Shown here: positions 18,037 to 27,168 of the stretch, one piece after another | How positions within the stretch are numbered: the first letter of the stretch is position 1 | How the letters are laid out: each line of letters starts with the position of its first letter | Assembly (NCBI GenBank): GCA_024233865.1 | Contig: JACKPA010000001.1 | Span: 620,001 to 684,000, forward strand | Length of the DNA: 64,000 nucleotides | Direction: 5' to 3' | Origin: Leptospiraceae bacterium | GTDB lineage: Bacteria > Spirochaetota > Leptospiria > Leptospirales > Leptospiraceae | The notes under the pieces: model-generated | The model's input: only the letters and a program-made list of their open reading frames with translations | What the model was told of the DNA's origin: nothing | The model's database searches: none | Program-made: the position numbers and the translations under genes

Positions 18037-18795
18037 TTACTTTTCCGCCTTTTGTAGAGTCGAAGTGAAGATTTCTTCCGGATCAATGCCAAGACTTTTA
18101 AGCTTTTCGGCAAACATTTCAGCCTGTTTTTGAGCTTTTTCCTTTTCTCGCCTTTCTGTTAATTTCTCTCGCCTTTCCGCAAGCATTAGCAATTCATTCA
18201 CTTCAGCTCTCGTATCAAGCTCTATCGGATTCTCAAACTTTCTTCCATTTGGGCGGTATACCACTAGTTCATTGTTTTCAAACTCAAAACGGATTTTTAA
18301 TGCTGGACTCTCCCAACCCAAAATGTATGGGATTTCTACAAGCTTTTCTCCATGCTTTGTCCAACCCGCAAAGTAGTTTTTATACGGATCGTATAAGTAG
18401 TATTCATCTACCCCATACTTCTCATAAAAAACAAACTTCTTTGCCATTTCCGATTTGGTGTTTCCGGGTGATAGGATTTCAAAGACAACTTTGGGAGGGT
18501 TTCCACCTTCTTTCCATTGCTTATACGATCCTCTTTTTCCTTTCGGACAATTAAACACTACCATGGCATCAGGTGCAGCTTTGATGCTATTGTTTCCCTT
18601 TACGGGATACCAGAGTAAATCACCTGCTACAAAAACATTCGGATTATCCTTGAACATGATTTCGAGCCCTTCTTTGATTTTTACAATCCAATTGAATTGT
18701 TCCGTATTATCAGCCATGGGTAAGCCATCACTTTCGGGATATTCGACTGTATCGTCTGTTTCGACTTGCTTTTCGAGTGTTGCTATATTTGACAT
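18037..18795 (-). CDS. Uma2-family putative endonuclease (DUF820)
   Basis: 252 residues. The Uma2 core, a PD-(D/E)XK-type nuclease fold, is clear: AAPDAMVVF (the catalytic Asp strand), PPKVVFEILSPGNTKSEMAKK (Glu/Lys strand) and YGVDEYYLYDP. The C-terminal ~50 residues form a charged coil with a short duplication (LTERREKEK). The family is greatly expanded in cyanobacteria and leptospires and its cellular role is unknown. GGAG stands 8 nt before the start. Confidence 0.88.
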   Translation of the reverse strand: MSNIATLEKQVETDDTVEYPESDGLPMADNTEQFNWIVKIKEGLEIMFKDNPNVFVAGDLLWYPVKGNNSIKAAPDAMVVFNCPKGKRGSYKQWKEGGNPPKVVFEILSPGNTKSEMAKKFVFYEKYGVDEYYLYDPYKNYFAGWTKHGEKLVEIPYILGWESPALKIRFEFENNELVVYRPNGRKFENPIELDTRAEVNELLMLAERREKLTERREKEKAQKQAEMFAEKLKSLGIDPEEIFTSTLQKAEK

Positions 18796-19013
18796 ATATT
18801 TTCTCCATGGTTAAGAAATCGTGTCCTTGAAATTTTCAATTCCAAGTTTAGTTTACATAAAATGATCTTCAAGAATTATTTCTTGAAAAGCAGTTTGGAG
18901 TTGTGTAATAAAAAATAGAGTATATTTATTCATTAGCCAAATGACCGTAAATTTTTAGTTGGATTTTACTATCCCAAATTTAAACATAACCCATACCATT
19001 TGAAAGGAAAAAA

Positions 19014-19556
19014 ATGCAAGCATCTGTTTATATCGCAACAAGTCTTGATGGTTTTATTGCTCGAGAAAACGGTGATCTCGATTGGCTCCAAGGAAGTGAT
19101 GGAGAAGCTCAAGAAAATAGTGAGGACTTTGGGTTTCAGAGTTTTATGGATTCTGTTGACGTTTTGGTAATGGGACGTAATACCTTTGAAAAAGTACAAT
19201 CTTTTGGGCAATGGCCTTATGGAGAAAAGTTAGTTATTGTACTTAGCAGTAAACCTTTGCAAATTCCTATTGGACTAGGTAAAATAGAATCTATATTTTG
19301 TAGTCCAAAGGAATTAGTAAAAAAACTCTCTGAAAAAGGAGCAAAGCATTTGTATATAGATGGAGGAAAAACCATCCAGAGTTTTTTAAAGGAAGGTTTG
19401 ATTCATCAACTCACCATTACAAGAGTTCCCATTCTACTTGGTCATGGGATTTCACTTTTTGGTTCTATTATAGACCATGATATTCTACTTAAGCATATAG
19501 AAACTAAATCATACACCAATGGCTTTGTCCAAAGTAAGTATGAAGTTTGTAGGTGA
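19014..19556 (+). CDS. Dihydrofolate reductase-like protein (RibD C-terminal fold)
   Basis: 180 residues. It begins QASVYIATSLDGFIARENGDLDWL, the typical YyaP/DfrA-like start with the SLDGFIA substrate strand, continues with DVLVMGRNTFEKV (cofactor loop), KLVIVLSS, KHLYIDGGKTIQSFLKEGLI and ITRVPILLGHGISLFG. An NAD(P)H-dependent reductase is likely; the substrate is unknown. It differs from the 593-1165 paralogue (YIATSLDGF versus GINMTLDGF), so this is not a recent duplication. AAAGGAAA precedes the ATG. Confidence 0.88.
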   Translation: MQASVYIATSLDGFIARENGDLDWLQGSDGEAQENSEDFGFQSFMDSVDVLVMGRNTFEKVQSFGQWPYGEKLVIVLSSKPLQIPIGLGKIESIFCSPKELVKKLSEKGAKHLYIDGGKTIQSFLKEGLIHQLTITRVPILLGHGISLFGSIIDHDILLKHIETKSYTNGFVQSKYEVCR

Positions 19557-19574
19557 GGGTATACTTTAAAATCA

Positions 19575-19874
19575 ATGGCAAAACGAATCAAAAATGTCTG
19601 GAAAAATTTGGTTTATTTAAAAAATATTTGGAATGATTCCTTTTACCTATTTTGTTGCAGGAAACGAAGGAAGGGCTTTGATTTTAAGAGGTTTGATTGT
19701 AAACATAGAGGTAAGCTGCCAGCAAAAAACAAAGGTTGGATTGATATGTACTTTGTAGAAGGGATCAAAAAAGAACTGTCTTTTAAAGGACATGGTAGAT
19801 TTCCTAATGATACGTTTTATAAAATGTATGAATACGAAAAAGCAAGGTTTCAAAAATTGGCAATGACTGACTAA
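19575..19874 (+). pseudogene. Small ORF, possibly a frameshifted gene remnant
   Basis: 99 codons, rich in Lys/Arg/Phe and cysteine, with no family resemblance in this frame until the last ~45 codons (GWIDMYFVEGIKKELSFKGH onward), which look like ordinary protein. A second frame from about 19636 (MIPFTYFVAGNEGRALIL) also reads like protein over ~35 codons and ends at a stop. The pattern suggests one gene with a frameshift near 19720, but I cannot name the family. Confidence 0.3.
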
Positions 19875-19941
19875 TATTCTTTATAAATAGCCCATCCATT
19901 TGAAAAGGATACAATTAATGAAGAGAATTGGAGGAAAAAAC

Positions 19942-20796
19942 ATGGAAATGAAAGACCGAATTCGGGAAATTTTGGGAGACAGCGATCTTACCTTAAGTGC
20001 TTTTTCGAAAAAAATTGGTATGCCACCGAGCAGCTTGTCGGAATTTCTGAATAAGTCAGACAAAATCAAGTATGTAGCTCACAATGTACTGGAAAATATC
20101 CTTCTGGAATATCCGAAAGTTAATCCGGGTTGGTTACTCACGGGAAATGGCGGCAAATATATAGACAAAGTAGAAAAACCGAAACGAAAAGGTAATGGAA
20201 AGATTATCAAAATTGTTCTTACAGGAGGGTCTTATTCCGGGAAGACAACGCTTATCAATCTTCTAAGAACAAACTATACAACCGTCTCAGATACGGCATT
20301 GGACATCATAGAAGAATTGGCAAAAATGTCCCCAAACCCGGAATACGTAAAAGAGTTCAGAAAGTGGAGTCCGGATAATAGTGAAAATATCTTGACTTTC
20401 CAACACATGATAGCTTTTGAGCAAATCAAAAGGGAATTGGTTTATACAGTTAAACTAGGAGACTTAGAGCAAAATAAGTTAGTTTTTTTTGACAGGGGAT
20501 TTTATGATTGTATCGGTTATTTGAATTATAACAAGATTCCTACCCCTCCCATTTTTTATGAATTGGTAAAAACCGTTAGATACGATCTCGTTTTTGTAGT
20601 GGATACAATCAAAAATTTTAGTAACAAAAAAAGGAAATATCGGAATACTCCGAATTATGACGCTTCCATGAAAACCAAAAATGCAATCCAAGAAGTTTAC
20701 CAGAAGTATGGACATGAAATTGTTCCTGTAGAGGAGGGCTCAGTAGAAGATCGGCTGGAATTTATTGAAGAAGAAGTGAGAGAGAGATTTTTATAG
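19942..20796 (+). CDS. CI-like HTH domain fused to AAA_28/NadR-like NTPase
   Basis: 284 residues from ATG 19942 (GGAGG 7 nt upstream; an earlier ATG at 19900 adds 14 residues without a comparable site). Residues 1-75 resemble the phage CI-type repressor helix-turn-helix: LTLSAFSKKIGMPPSSLSEF followed by the family's closing NPGWLLTGNGG. After a basic linker (about 80-92) comes a P-loop domain: IVLTGGSYSGKTTLINLL (Walker A), then a Walker-B-like LVFFDRGFYDCIGYL, resembling AAA_28, the fold of NadR kinase and Ttd14. I infer a transcription factor whose DNA binding responds to a nucleotide or nucleoside ligand. A decayed copy of its 3' end lies at 22891-22956. Confidence 0.7.
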   Translation: MEMKDRIREILGDSDLTLSAFSKKIGMPPSSLSEFLNKSDKIKYVAHNVLENILLEYPKVNPGWLLTGNGGKYIDKVEKPKRKGNGKIIKIVLTGGSYSGKTTLINLLRTNYTTVSDTALDIIEELAKMSPNPEYVKEFRKWSPDNSENILTFQHMIAFEQIKRELVYTVKLGDLEQNKLVFFDRGFYDCIGYLNYNKIPTPPIFYELVKTVRYDLVFVVDTIKNFSNKKRKYRNTPNYDASMKTKNAIQEVYQKYGHEIVPVEEGSVEDRLEFIEEEVRERFL

Positions 20797-21050
20797 ATAC
20801 TCCAAGTAGATATAGATAAAAAAGATCAAATACATCTCTTGCTTGAGTTTGCTTCCGAAAAGCTAAGGCTTCAATTTTTTGAATAAAAGCCGTTTGCCCG
20901 TTATAATGTAGACATAAAAATGCAACCTATTGTATCTTCTTGCAAAATCAGAATGAATTCTTACGAATTCCACCCCTTCTGTATTTGTCTGTCTTCTGGA
21001 GAACTCTATTTAGGTCTTCAAAAATTTTATAACCATTCTTTTTTAAAGTA

Positions 21051-21953
21051 TCAATACCACCACCAAAAAGGTCTATATCCATATCCTCGGAATGATGAGT
21101 AACAACTATTTCTGCACCCTATATTGTAAGCACTTTGTGGCGTATACTTTGCGACAACACCCATAAATCTATCGCATAAAACTTTCTTTTGGGCTAATTC
21201 CTTAGCTGCTTCTTTTTTCCTTTGTTCTTCTTCTTTGTCTCTTATGGCAATGGACTTTTCTATTTGAGAAACAAGCCTTTTGTGTTGAGTACTTGTTCCT
21301 ACTATCCTACTTGTATCTCGAAGCCTTAGTTTGTCTTCGAAAAGGGCTTTATTTTTATACAAGAGAGAGTAATTCAAAACTTCAATTTTATTAGAGATAA
21401 AATAATCCAAAGGAATCTTGAATACGCCATTGGTGATATTCCACTTGCTATCTTCTTGGATAAAAAAGTCTGGTGAATTGATGGAATCAATTTTGTTTGT
21501 AACTTTTTCTATTTTTTCTTTATTGATATTGGATTCCTTGCCAGTTTTGAATGGAGTTGAAATCCAGTCGATACTCATTATTGGCAGAGTTATAGGTAGG
21601 AATATCCACCAAAACGGATTCTTTACAGTACTATTCCAGTATAAAGAATCCTTACCATCAAAACCAAAGCTATCGAGAAGCCTTCCTTTTGAATCTCTTC
21701 CTAAGCGAGTGATTGCTTTGTATTTTACATCATACTTTTTTTCTTCCAAGATGGTTTTTAGATCGATATTGCCTACAAGATAATTTCCATCTATTCTGAA
21801 ATTGATAACTGAATCCTTTTTATCAGGAGGAATATAGTTATTTTCAATCAGTTTTCTGTTTAATTCCTTCTGTGGGACAGGTACAACCGACACACAGGAA
21901 TAGTTTAGAATAAGAAAATTTGTTAATAAAATAATTGTAAAAAGTTTTTTCAT
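21051..21953 (-). CDS. Lipoprotein of unknown function
   Basis: 300 residues with a lipoprotein signal (FLILNYSC). A hydrophobic patch near 113-130 (NPFWWIFLPITLPIMSIDWI) may be membrane-associated. A basic/glutamate coiled segment follows (IAIRDKEEEQRKKEAAKELAQ) and the C-terminus is aromatic and cysteine-containing (YRPFWWWY). No family recognised. It is antiparallel to the HTH-NTPase gene. Confidence 0.6.
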   Translation of the reverse strand: MKKLFTIILLTNFLILNYSCVSVVPVPQKELNRKLIENNYIPPDKKDSVINFRIDGNYLVGNIDLKTILEEKKYDVKYKAITRLGRDSKGRLLDSFGFDGKDSLYWNSTVKNPFWWIFLPITLPIMSIDWISTPFKTGKESNINKEKIEKVTNKIDSINSPDFFIQEDSKWNITNGVFKIPLDYFISNKIEVLNYSLLYKNKALFEDKLRLRDTSRIVGTSTQHKRLVSQIEKSIAIRDKEEEQRKKEAAKELAQKKVLCDRFMGVVAKYTPQSAYNIGCRNSCYSSFRGYGYRPFWWWY

Positions 21954-22048
21954 TGTAGTATCTCCGTTAATTGATTGATGTTTAGTTAATTAAAAAGAGG
22001 TGAAGGAAAAATTCTCATCACCTCTAAGCCGTAATTGAAAACAGGAAA

Positions 22049-22678
22049 CTATAAACTTTCGCCTTTAGGAAAATTTTTTACTTTCATAGGTCTTCCAACT
22101 GTTCCGTTTTGTAGTTCCAAATCTCCAAGAATCTCCACAACATTATCCAACTGAGCAGAGCGTTTACCAGCTATTTCTTCGTATTTATCTGCTACTGCTA
22201 CTGCACCATCATAAGCTTGAGCAGCACGTTTGAATGTTGTTTTTTCTGCTACTCCTTCTCCGTTAGAAATAGCTTCTGCGATTCTCTTATCGCGTCGTTC
22301 GTCTAAAATTCTATTTCCTACATCTGACTTTATACGCAGTTGTTCTTGGGAGTTCATTGCTTGAATTACAGCTTCATCTTGCAATGGTCTTCCTACTTGA
22401 AGATTAAGAGCAGTTTCCAATACACGATGACTTAATTTGTGGGCTGCATCTTTCGCTTCTTCACTGCTACCTCTTTTCTCCATATATTGATGTCTTTCGG
22501 AACTACTTGTATAAATATACGCTTTTGTTTCCTTTGGCAAGGTTGCAGCAGTTTCACTATTGTATCTCATATCTCTACTTCCATCATAGTTCAGAACTTG
22601 CTTACTGGTATATCTCATATCTCTATTTCCATCCGACTTTCTAGGATATCCAACATCAGATTTTGTTTTTGTTGCCAT
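22049..22678 (-). CDS. Unknown soluble protein with N-terminal short repeats
   Basis: 209 residues from ATG 22678, which has GGAG 8 nt upstream. The N-terminus contains two near copies of a DG/DGN-RDMRY unit (SDGNRDMRY, YDGSRDMRY). The rest is helical and charged, with no cysteine, signal or membrane segment, and ends VGRPMKVKNFPKGESL. No family recognised. It lies between the lipoprotein gene and the NTPase remnant. Confidence 0.5.
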   Translation of the reverse strand: MATKTKSDVGYPRKSDGNRDMRYTSKQVLNYDGSRDMRYNSETAATLPKETKAYIYTSSSERHQYMEKRGSSEEAKDAAHKLSHRVLETALNLQVGRPLQDEAVIQAMNSQEQLRIKSDVGNRILDERRDKRIAEAISNGEGVAEKTTFKRAAQAYDGAVAVADKYEEIAGKRSAQLDNVVEILGDLELQNGTVGRPMKVKNFPKGESL

Positions 22679-22890
22679 GGTTATTATCTCCATTAATTTT
22701 CTTAGGCTTTCATGAACGTTCCTTAATCGTTCTTTATTACATTAGACTTTCGTATATCGAAAAAATAAACTAAAAATCGAAAAAAAATATATTAAAATCG
22801 AATTTTTTTATATAAAATTCAATAAAATGAATCATGAAAATCAGTAAAAATAATACTTGATTTCTTGTTTCTAAAGTCGTTTTTGTATAA
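22679..22890. other. AT-rich divergent intergenic region
   Basis: Between the 22049-22678 gene (minus) and the remnant at 22891 (plus). It is very AT-rich, with four AAAATCGAA-like words at about 22757-22802. Promoters for both directions probably lie here, but none can be fixed with confidence. Confidence 0.35.
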
Positions 22891-22956
22891 AATACTGTCG
22901 TAGAAGTCCGTTTAAATTTTATTGAAGATGAAGTAAAAAAGAGATTTCTATTATAA
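22891..22956 (+). pseudogene. Remnant of a second HTH-AAA_28 gene 3' end
   Basis: In frame this reads VEVRLNFIEDEVKKRFLL and a stop. The intact gene at 19942-20796 ends VEDRLEFIEEEVRERFL and a stop. The DNA matches over most of about 54 nt, and a further word just upstream (GTCGTTTTTGTA, about 22877-22888) matches the CTCGTTTTTGTA of the intact gene, with intervening sequence deleted. No start or ribosome site remains. Confidence 0.6.
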
Positions 22957-22977
22957 AAGCTAAAAAAAGGATAAACC

Positions 22978-25900
22978 ATGAGCAACATACCAGAACCATT
23001 TGCACTATTTTTGGAAAGAAGAGACGAACTGCAACAAAAGATATTCCCAAACGGCCTATCCGAAGAATCCATAAATACAAAGCTCGAAGAAGGTAGGTCT
23101 GGTGAAAGGGAAATCATGAACTATTTTTATGTCCTTTTAGGAACAGGAACTCTTCTTCTGCGGTTCTCTTCTGTGATATTGCTTTGCAGATACCTCTCTA
23201 CCCTATACAAAACGGAGCGTAATTCCGTAGCAAACCAAGCCATTCTCGAAAATTTGAAAGAGAAACTGCCTACGGACGGAAACTGGAAAGATGTGTTAGA
23301 CGCAGTTGGAAATGCCTTGGATGAATCCGGTTTTTATAGAGAATTATGTAATCTTAAAGATAAAACTATCAAACTACCAGCAAAAAATAAAGCGGAAAAC
23401 TTGCTTATGGGTTTTGTCCAAGTTCGGAACAAGGTAGTTCATAATAATTTGAAATTAGATGTTTTAACCATTTATGAATCACTCCTTATTTTGGAAGAAA
23501 TGGCTAAAGTGACAGATTTGTATTCCGAGGCAATTTTTGAAGAAGATCAAGGTGTTCTCTCATTCCAAACTCCAGGGCATGAAAAGTTAGTTCTGTATCC
23601 TTTTGTAATTCCTGGTAAATCAGAAGAAGACGGAATTGTGATTCCATATATTTTTCAAGGATTATTCGAGAAAAAAGAAATTCGAGAAAAGATGCTCAAA
23701 TTTCTTGGAACAGGAACGGGTGAAATTATTGAAGCAAGCCAAGAGGATAATGAAGAAATCCGTAAGCTATTTGTGGAAATTGGGAGAGATGCACTTGGTA
23801 TCACCAATAAAGCTTTTAATTTTCAGGGACTAACCAATCGCTATGCGGAGTGTTTTGTGGGTCGTGACAAGGAGTTAAACTCACTGTTTGACTTTTGCAC
23901 CAAGCCAACCAAGAATCGGTATCTTTCTGTCTATTCACCTGCCGGATTTGGCAAATCAGCCCTGCTTGCCGCATTGTACAATCAACCCGAATTGAAAAAT
24001 CAAACAATTATTCATTTTTGCGGTGCGGGTGAACGCAATAATCCCATGAGTGCCATTTCCAGTTTATTAAAACAATTCAAGCAAGTTTGGCAAAATCAAC
24101 CAAAAGAACTAGATGAGAGGCAAAAACGTCTCCCTGGAAATTGGGACAAACTCATTCAACTTTTCCAAGAAACTTTGGAAGCTTACTCACCAAAAGCAAA
24201 TACCAACAACCTAATCGTTATTATAGACGGAATCGACGAGGCAGAAGTTGCCAATCCGCAAGTTAATTTTCGAGATATTCTTTTTGTCAAATCAAAAGAC
24301 GGTGAAGAAGAAACCATCGAGCCTTGGGAAATTCTGGAAAATATTCGTATCATCTTTGGATTTCGGGAAGGAAAAACGAATCCGACTCAATCACAAAATG
24401 CAAAAATTGAATCTTTTGCACTTCCTATCCTGCAACCTCTTGGACCTTTGGGAGAAGAATCGGTTGAACTCGCTTTTACAACCAAACAAATTCCCATTAC
24501 GGAATCCGTGAAAAAGCGTATCATTGAGTATGGAAATGTTTCCAATGGAATTGATCCGTCTTTCTTGCGGTTTGTTTACGATGAGATCGTCTCCGGAAAA
24601 ATCAGCCCATCCAATGAATCTGCCATTCCCAAAGGACTTTCAGGCTTGTATGCAAGGGAACTCAAAAATCCCAAAGAACGCTATGAAGTTCGAGAGAAGA
24701 ACCTTCGCACAATCACGGCTTTTGCCATTCCCAACTCCAGTGTTAGTATAGACTTTCTGTCTCAAGCAACCGGAATCGACCTGGAAGAACTTCAATCCAT
24801 TGTAGAAACTCGCTCCAAGTGGTTCAACCGCGATAATCGTGGTAGAATTTCTCTCTTCCATGATCGTTTACGAACTGCTACGGAGCAACCGACCGAGCCA
24901 AGAGTGATTGCATCGCTTTGCAAGTTTTCACTACTTTGCGGGCGTGTTGGAGAGGAATCACAGACTAGTGTGAGTGAAGCATTCCGCATGGCAGAAGAAG
25001 GCGACCTTGAGGGAGCAGTTGCTCGTGTGAGTGTGATTCAAGATGAAGAAAAGTTGTTTTTGGCGTTTTTGTATTTGATTCTTATAAATAGCAAGACGGA
25101 TGAAACGATTCAGGGAAGGAATTTAGAATTCATTTTAAATAAGATTGAAGAACAAATTGTTGAGACGATTTCTGATCTGAATTTTAGAAGTATTTGGAAG
25201 TTTCTTATTCAGCAATTATTTTTGCATTGTAATTTCTATGGGAATATGGATCGATTTTTGAATCTGTTACCTTTGGATACACTTAATGTTGATCTAATCC
25301 TGAGATCATATTTAAAACGGGAAAGTAAAGAAGAATCGAAAAACTTCATTGAACAAATTGCTAAAATGAGTGATGAAGATATTAAAAAAGCTATTAAAAT
25401 ACTCGTTGAATTTCAAGAATTTGGTTTAGCGTTTCGATTACAGGAAAGTATCAAGGAGGATAAGTTATCAGGCTTAGCATCTATTCTTAAAGGGTTGATA
25501 CTCCAGAAAAATCATGAAAAACTCAAAAACGAAAAGTTTAAGAGGCTTAAGAATATATTAAATTACTTTCCGAAGAAAGAAGAAATATCTTTAAGTGCTG
25601 AAGTTTATATACAGATGATTCAAATTTTAGAAAATATCGAGGGTTTTAAAAATCAAGGATCTTTATTAAAAACAATTACCGAAATGTTTGGTAGGAATAT
25701 TGAAATACAAGGGGAAACGGAAATAATCGAAAGTATTATAAAACTAACTGAAAACATTGAGGATTATAATGATAAAGACAGTATCTTACAATCAATTGTA
25801 ATTCCAATAGTGAAAAAAGGTGAAATTAATAGAGCCTTGCAATTAGTGGAAAAAATTCAAAATTATTCAACAAAGAACTCTGCATTAAACAACATAGCTG

Positions 25901-26760
25901 AAACTCTCGCAAATAGAGATGCTTACGAAAAAGCGTTACAGGTCGCTGAAAGTATTCAGGGCTTTAGTGAAAAAAATTGGGCATTGCAAGAAATAGCTAA
26001 ATTACTTGCTGAAAAAGGCGAACTTGAAAAAGCTCTAAGGACAACAGAGAATATTCAAGATTTTGATTATAAAAATGTTGCATTACAAGAAATAGCTAAA
26101 GAACTTACTCGAAAAGGAGAATTTGAAAAAGCCTTACAGATCGTAGAAAGTATTAAAGATTATTATTGCAAAAATGATGCATTGCAGGAAATAGCTGAAA
26201 CACTTGCTAAACAAAACGAATTTGAAAAGGCACTGGAAGTAGCAGAAAGCATTCACAACATGGAATACAATTATAAAATTAGTGCTTATCAAGAAATTGC
26301 TAAGGAACTTGGGAAATCTGGTGATATACCAGGAAAAATAACGTTTTTTGAAAGGATCATAGAATCATTGAAAGAGTTCAACGAAGTTTATGATAAATCA
26401 AAATTAATAAAAAATCTATCTCAAGCATTAGTCACCAGCAATTACCCTGATCGTATCCAAGCCTACTTCTTTACAAACACCGACTGGCGAATCGAAATCG
26501 CCAAAACCATCACCGAATGCCAAAAAGCCATCTTTGAAAACACCATCGGAGTCAAAGAAACCGAACAGGCAACCGTAGAAGAGAAGCGTTATCTCCTCCC
26601 ATATCTATACCGTTCTTTGCTTCTCCAGCCTTTCAACCGTGAAATCTCCCACTACGGAACTCTCTACACGTATTTCACACACTTGGGATTAAACAACAAA
26701 AACGTAGTGGAAGCGATTGAGAAAGAGAATAAAGAATTGGTAATGAAAAAGGAACAATGA
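22978..26760 (+). CDS. HEPN-STAND NTPase-TPR protein, candidate antiphage effector
   Basis: 1260 residues, three parts. (1) N-terminal ~290: a helical domain with FVQVRNKVVHNN; Arg150-Asn-x3-His155 fits the R-N-x(3)-H active motif of HEPN ribonucleases, in a context like Swt1-type HEPN. (2) About 290-650: a STAND/NACHT-like ATPase, with CFVGRDKELNSL, Walker A SPAGFGKSALL (320-330) and Walker B LIVIIDGIDEAE (412-423). (3) About 690-1230: helical repeats, including several ~33-residue TPR/PPR-like units (EKALQVAESIQGF..NWALQEIAK). Effector-switch-sensor layouts of this type are typical of Avs-like and related antiviral NTPases. The start has AAGGAT 6 nt upstream. Small toxin-antitoxin modules follow. 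RNase activity and phage defence are inferences. Confidence 0.78.
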   Translation: MSNIPEPFALFLERRDELQQKIFPNGLSEESINTKLEEGRSGEREIMNYFYVLLGTGTLLLRFSSVILLCRYLSTLYKTERNSVANQAILENLKEKLPTDGNWKDVLDAVGNALDESGFYRELCNLKDKTIKLPAKNKAENLLMGFVQVRNKVVHNNLKLDVLTIYESLLILEEMAKVTDLYSEAIFEEDQGVLSFQTPGHEKLVLYPFVIPGKSEEDGIVIPYIFQGLFEKKEIREKMLKFLGTGTGEIIEASQEDNEEIRKLFVEIGRDALGITNKAFNFQGLTNRYAECFVGRDKELNSLFDFCTKPTKNRYLSVYSPAGFGKSALLAALYNQPELKNQTIIHFCGAGERNNPMSAISSLLKQFKQVWQNQPKELDERQKRLPGNWDKLIQLFQETLEAYSPKANTNNLIVIIDGIDEAEVANPQVNFRDILFVKSKDGEEETIEPWEILENIRIIFGFREGKTNPTQSQNAKIESFALPILQPLGPLGEESVELAFTTKQIPITESVKKRIIEYGNVSNGIDPSFLRFVYDEIVSGKISPSNESAIPKGLSGLYARELKNPKERYEVREKNLRTITAFAIPNSSVSIDFLSQATGIDLEELQSIVETRSKWFNRDNRGRISLFHDRLRTATEQPTEPRVIASLCKFSLLCGRVGEESQTSVSEAFRMAEEGDLEGAVARVSVIQDEEKLFLAFLYLILINSKTDETIQGRNLEFILNKIEEQIVETISDLNFRSIWKFLIQQLFLHCNFYGNMDRFLNLLPLDTLNVDLILRSYLKRESKEESKNFIEQIAKMSDEDIKKAIKILVEFQEFGLAFRLQESIKEDKLSGLASILKGLILQKNHEKLKNEKFKRLKNILNYFPKKEEISLSAEVYIQMIQILENIEGFKNQGSLLKTITEMFGRNIEIQGETEIIESIIKLTENIEDYNDKDSILQSIVIPIVKKGEINRALQLVEKIQNYSTKNSALNNIAETLANRDAYEKALQVAESIQGFSEKNWALQEIAKLLAEKGELEKALRTTENIQDFDYKNVALQEIAKELTRKGEFEKALQIVESIKDYYCKNDALQEIAETLAKQNEFEKALEVAESIHNMEYNYKISAYQEIAKELGKSGDIPGKITFFERIIESLKEFNEVYDKSKLIKNLSQALVTSNYPDRIQAYFFTNTDWRIEIAKTITECQKAIFENTIGVKETEQATVEEKRYLLPYLYRSLLLQPFNREISHYGTLYTYFTHLGLNNKNVVEAIEKENKELVMKKEQ

Positions 26761-26814
26761 ATTACGAATGGGAAATAACACTATGAACCAAAAATATTTA
26801 AAGGAACTATAACC

Positions 26815-27168
26815 ATGCAACTTGAAGATTATTTTAACTTTTTAGCATCCGATGATATTCGGTTGAAGGGTACAAGAATCGGAATTGAAACGATCTTGTT
26901 TGATTATTTGTTTCGAGCCGGAACACCAGAAGAAATTGCTAAAACGTATCCCTCGTTAAATCTAGAGCAAGTCTATGCAACAATACTCTATTACTTGCAT
27001 AACAAAGAAACAATTGATGCCTATATGACGGATTGGTTGAATTGGATAGAACAAATGCGGGAAAATCAAAGGCTAAACCCACCTATGATTATAGAAAAAT
27101 TACGGAAACAAAGAGATGAAAAAAATGCAGCGAGTACGATAAATGAACATCAAGTATCTTATGGATGA
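26815..27168 (+). CDS. DUF433 antitoxin-like protein
   Basis: 117 residues. The DUF433 pattern is clear: DDIRLKGTRIGIETILFDYLFRAGTPEEIAKTYPSLNLEQVYATILYYLHNK, a compact helix-turn-helix-like domain, then a charged tail. DUF433 proteins are usually encoded directly before a PIN-like DUF5615 protein and are treated as antitoxins. That partner overlaps here by 26 nt. The start has AAGGAACTATAACC upstream. Codons about 17-31 are duplicated at 27502-27545. Confidence 0.85.
   Translation: MQLEDYFNFLASDDIRLKGTRIGIETILFDYLFRAGTPEEIAKTYPSLNLEQVYATILYYLHNKETIDAYMTDWLNWIEQMRENQRLNPPMIIEKLRKQRDEKNAASTINEHQVSYG

Noticed and set aside
593..19556. The two DHFR-like genes as a recent duplication
   Set aside because: They differ throughout (different N-terminal signature, cofactor loop and length), so they are old paralogues.
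19942..20796. Prophage remnant, because of the CI-like HTH
   Set aside because: No integrase, structural or lysis genes nearby, and the HTH is fused to an NTPase rather than to a peptidase domain.
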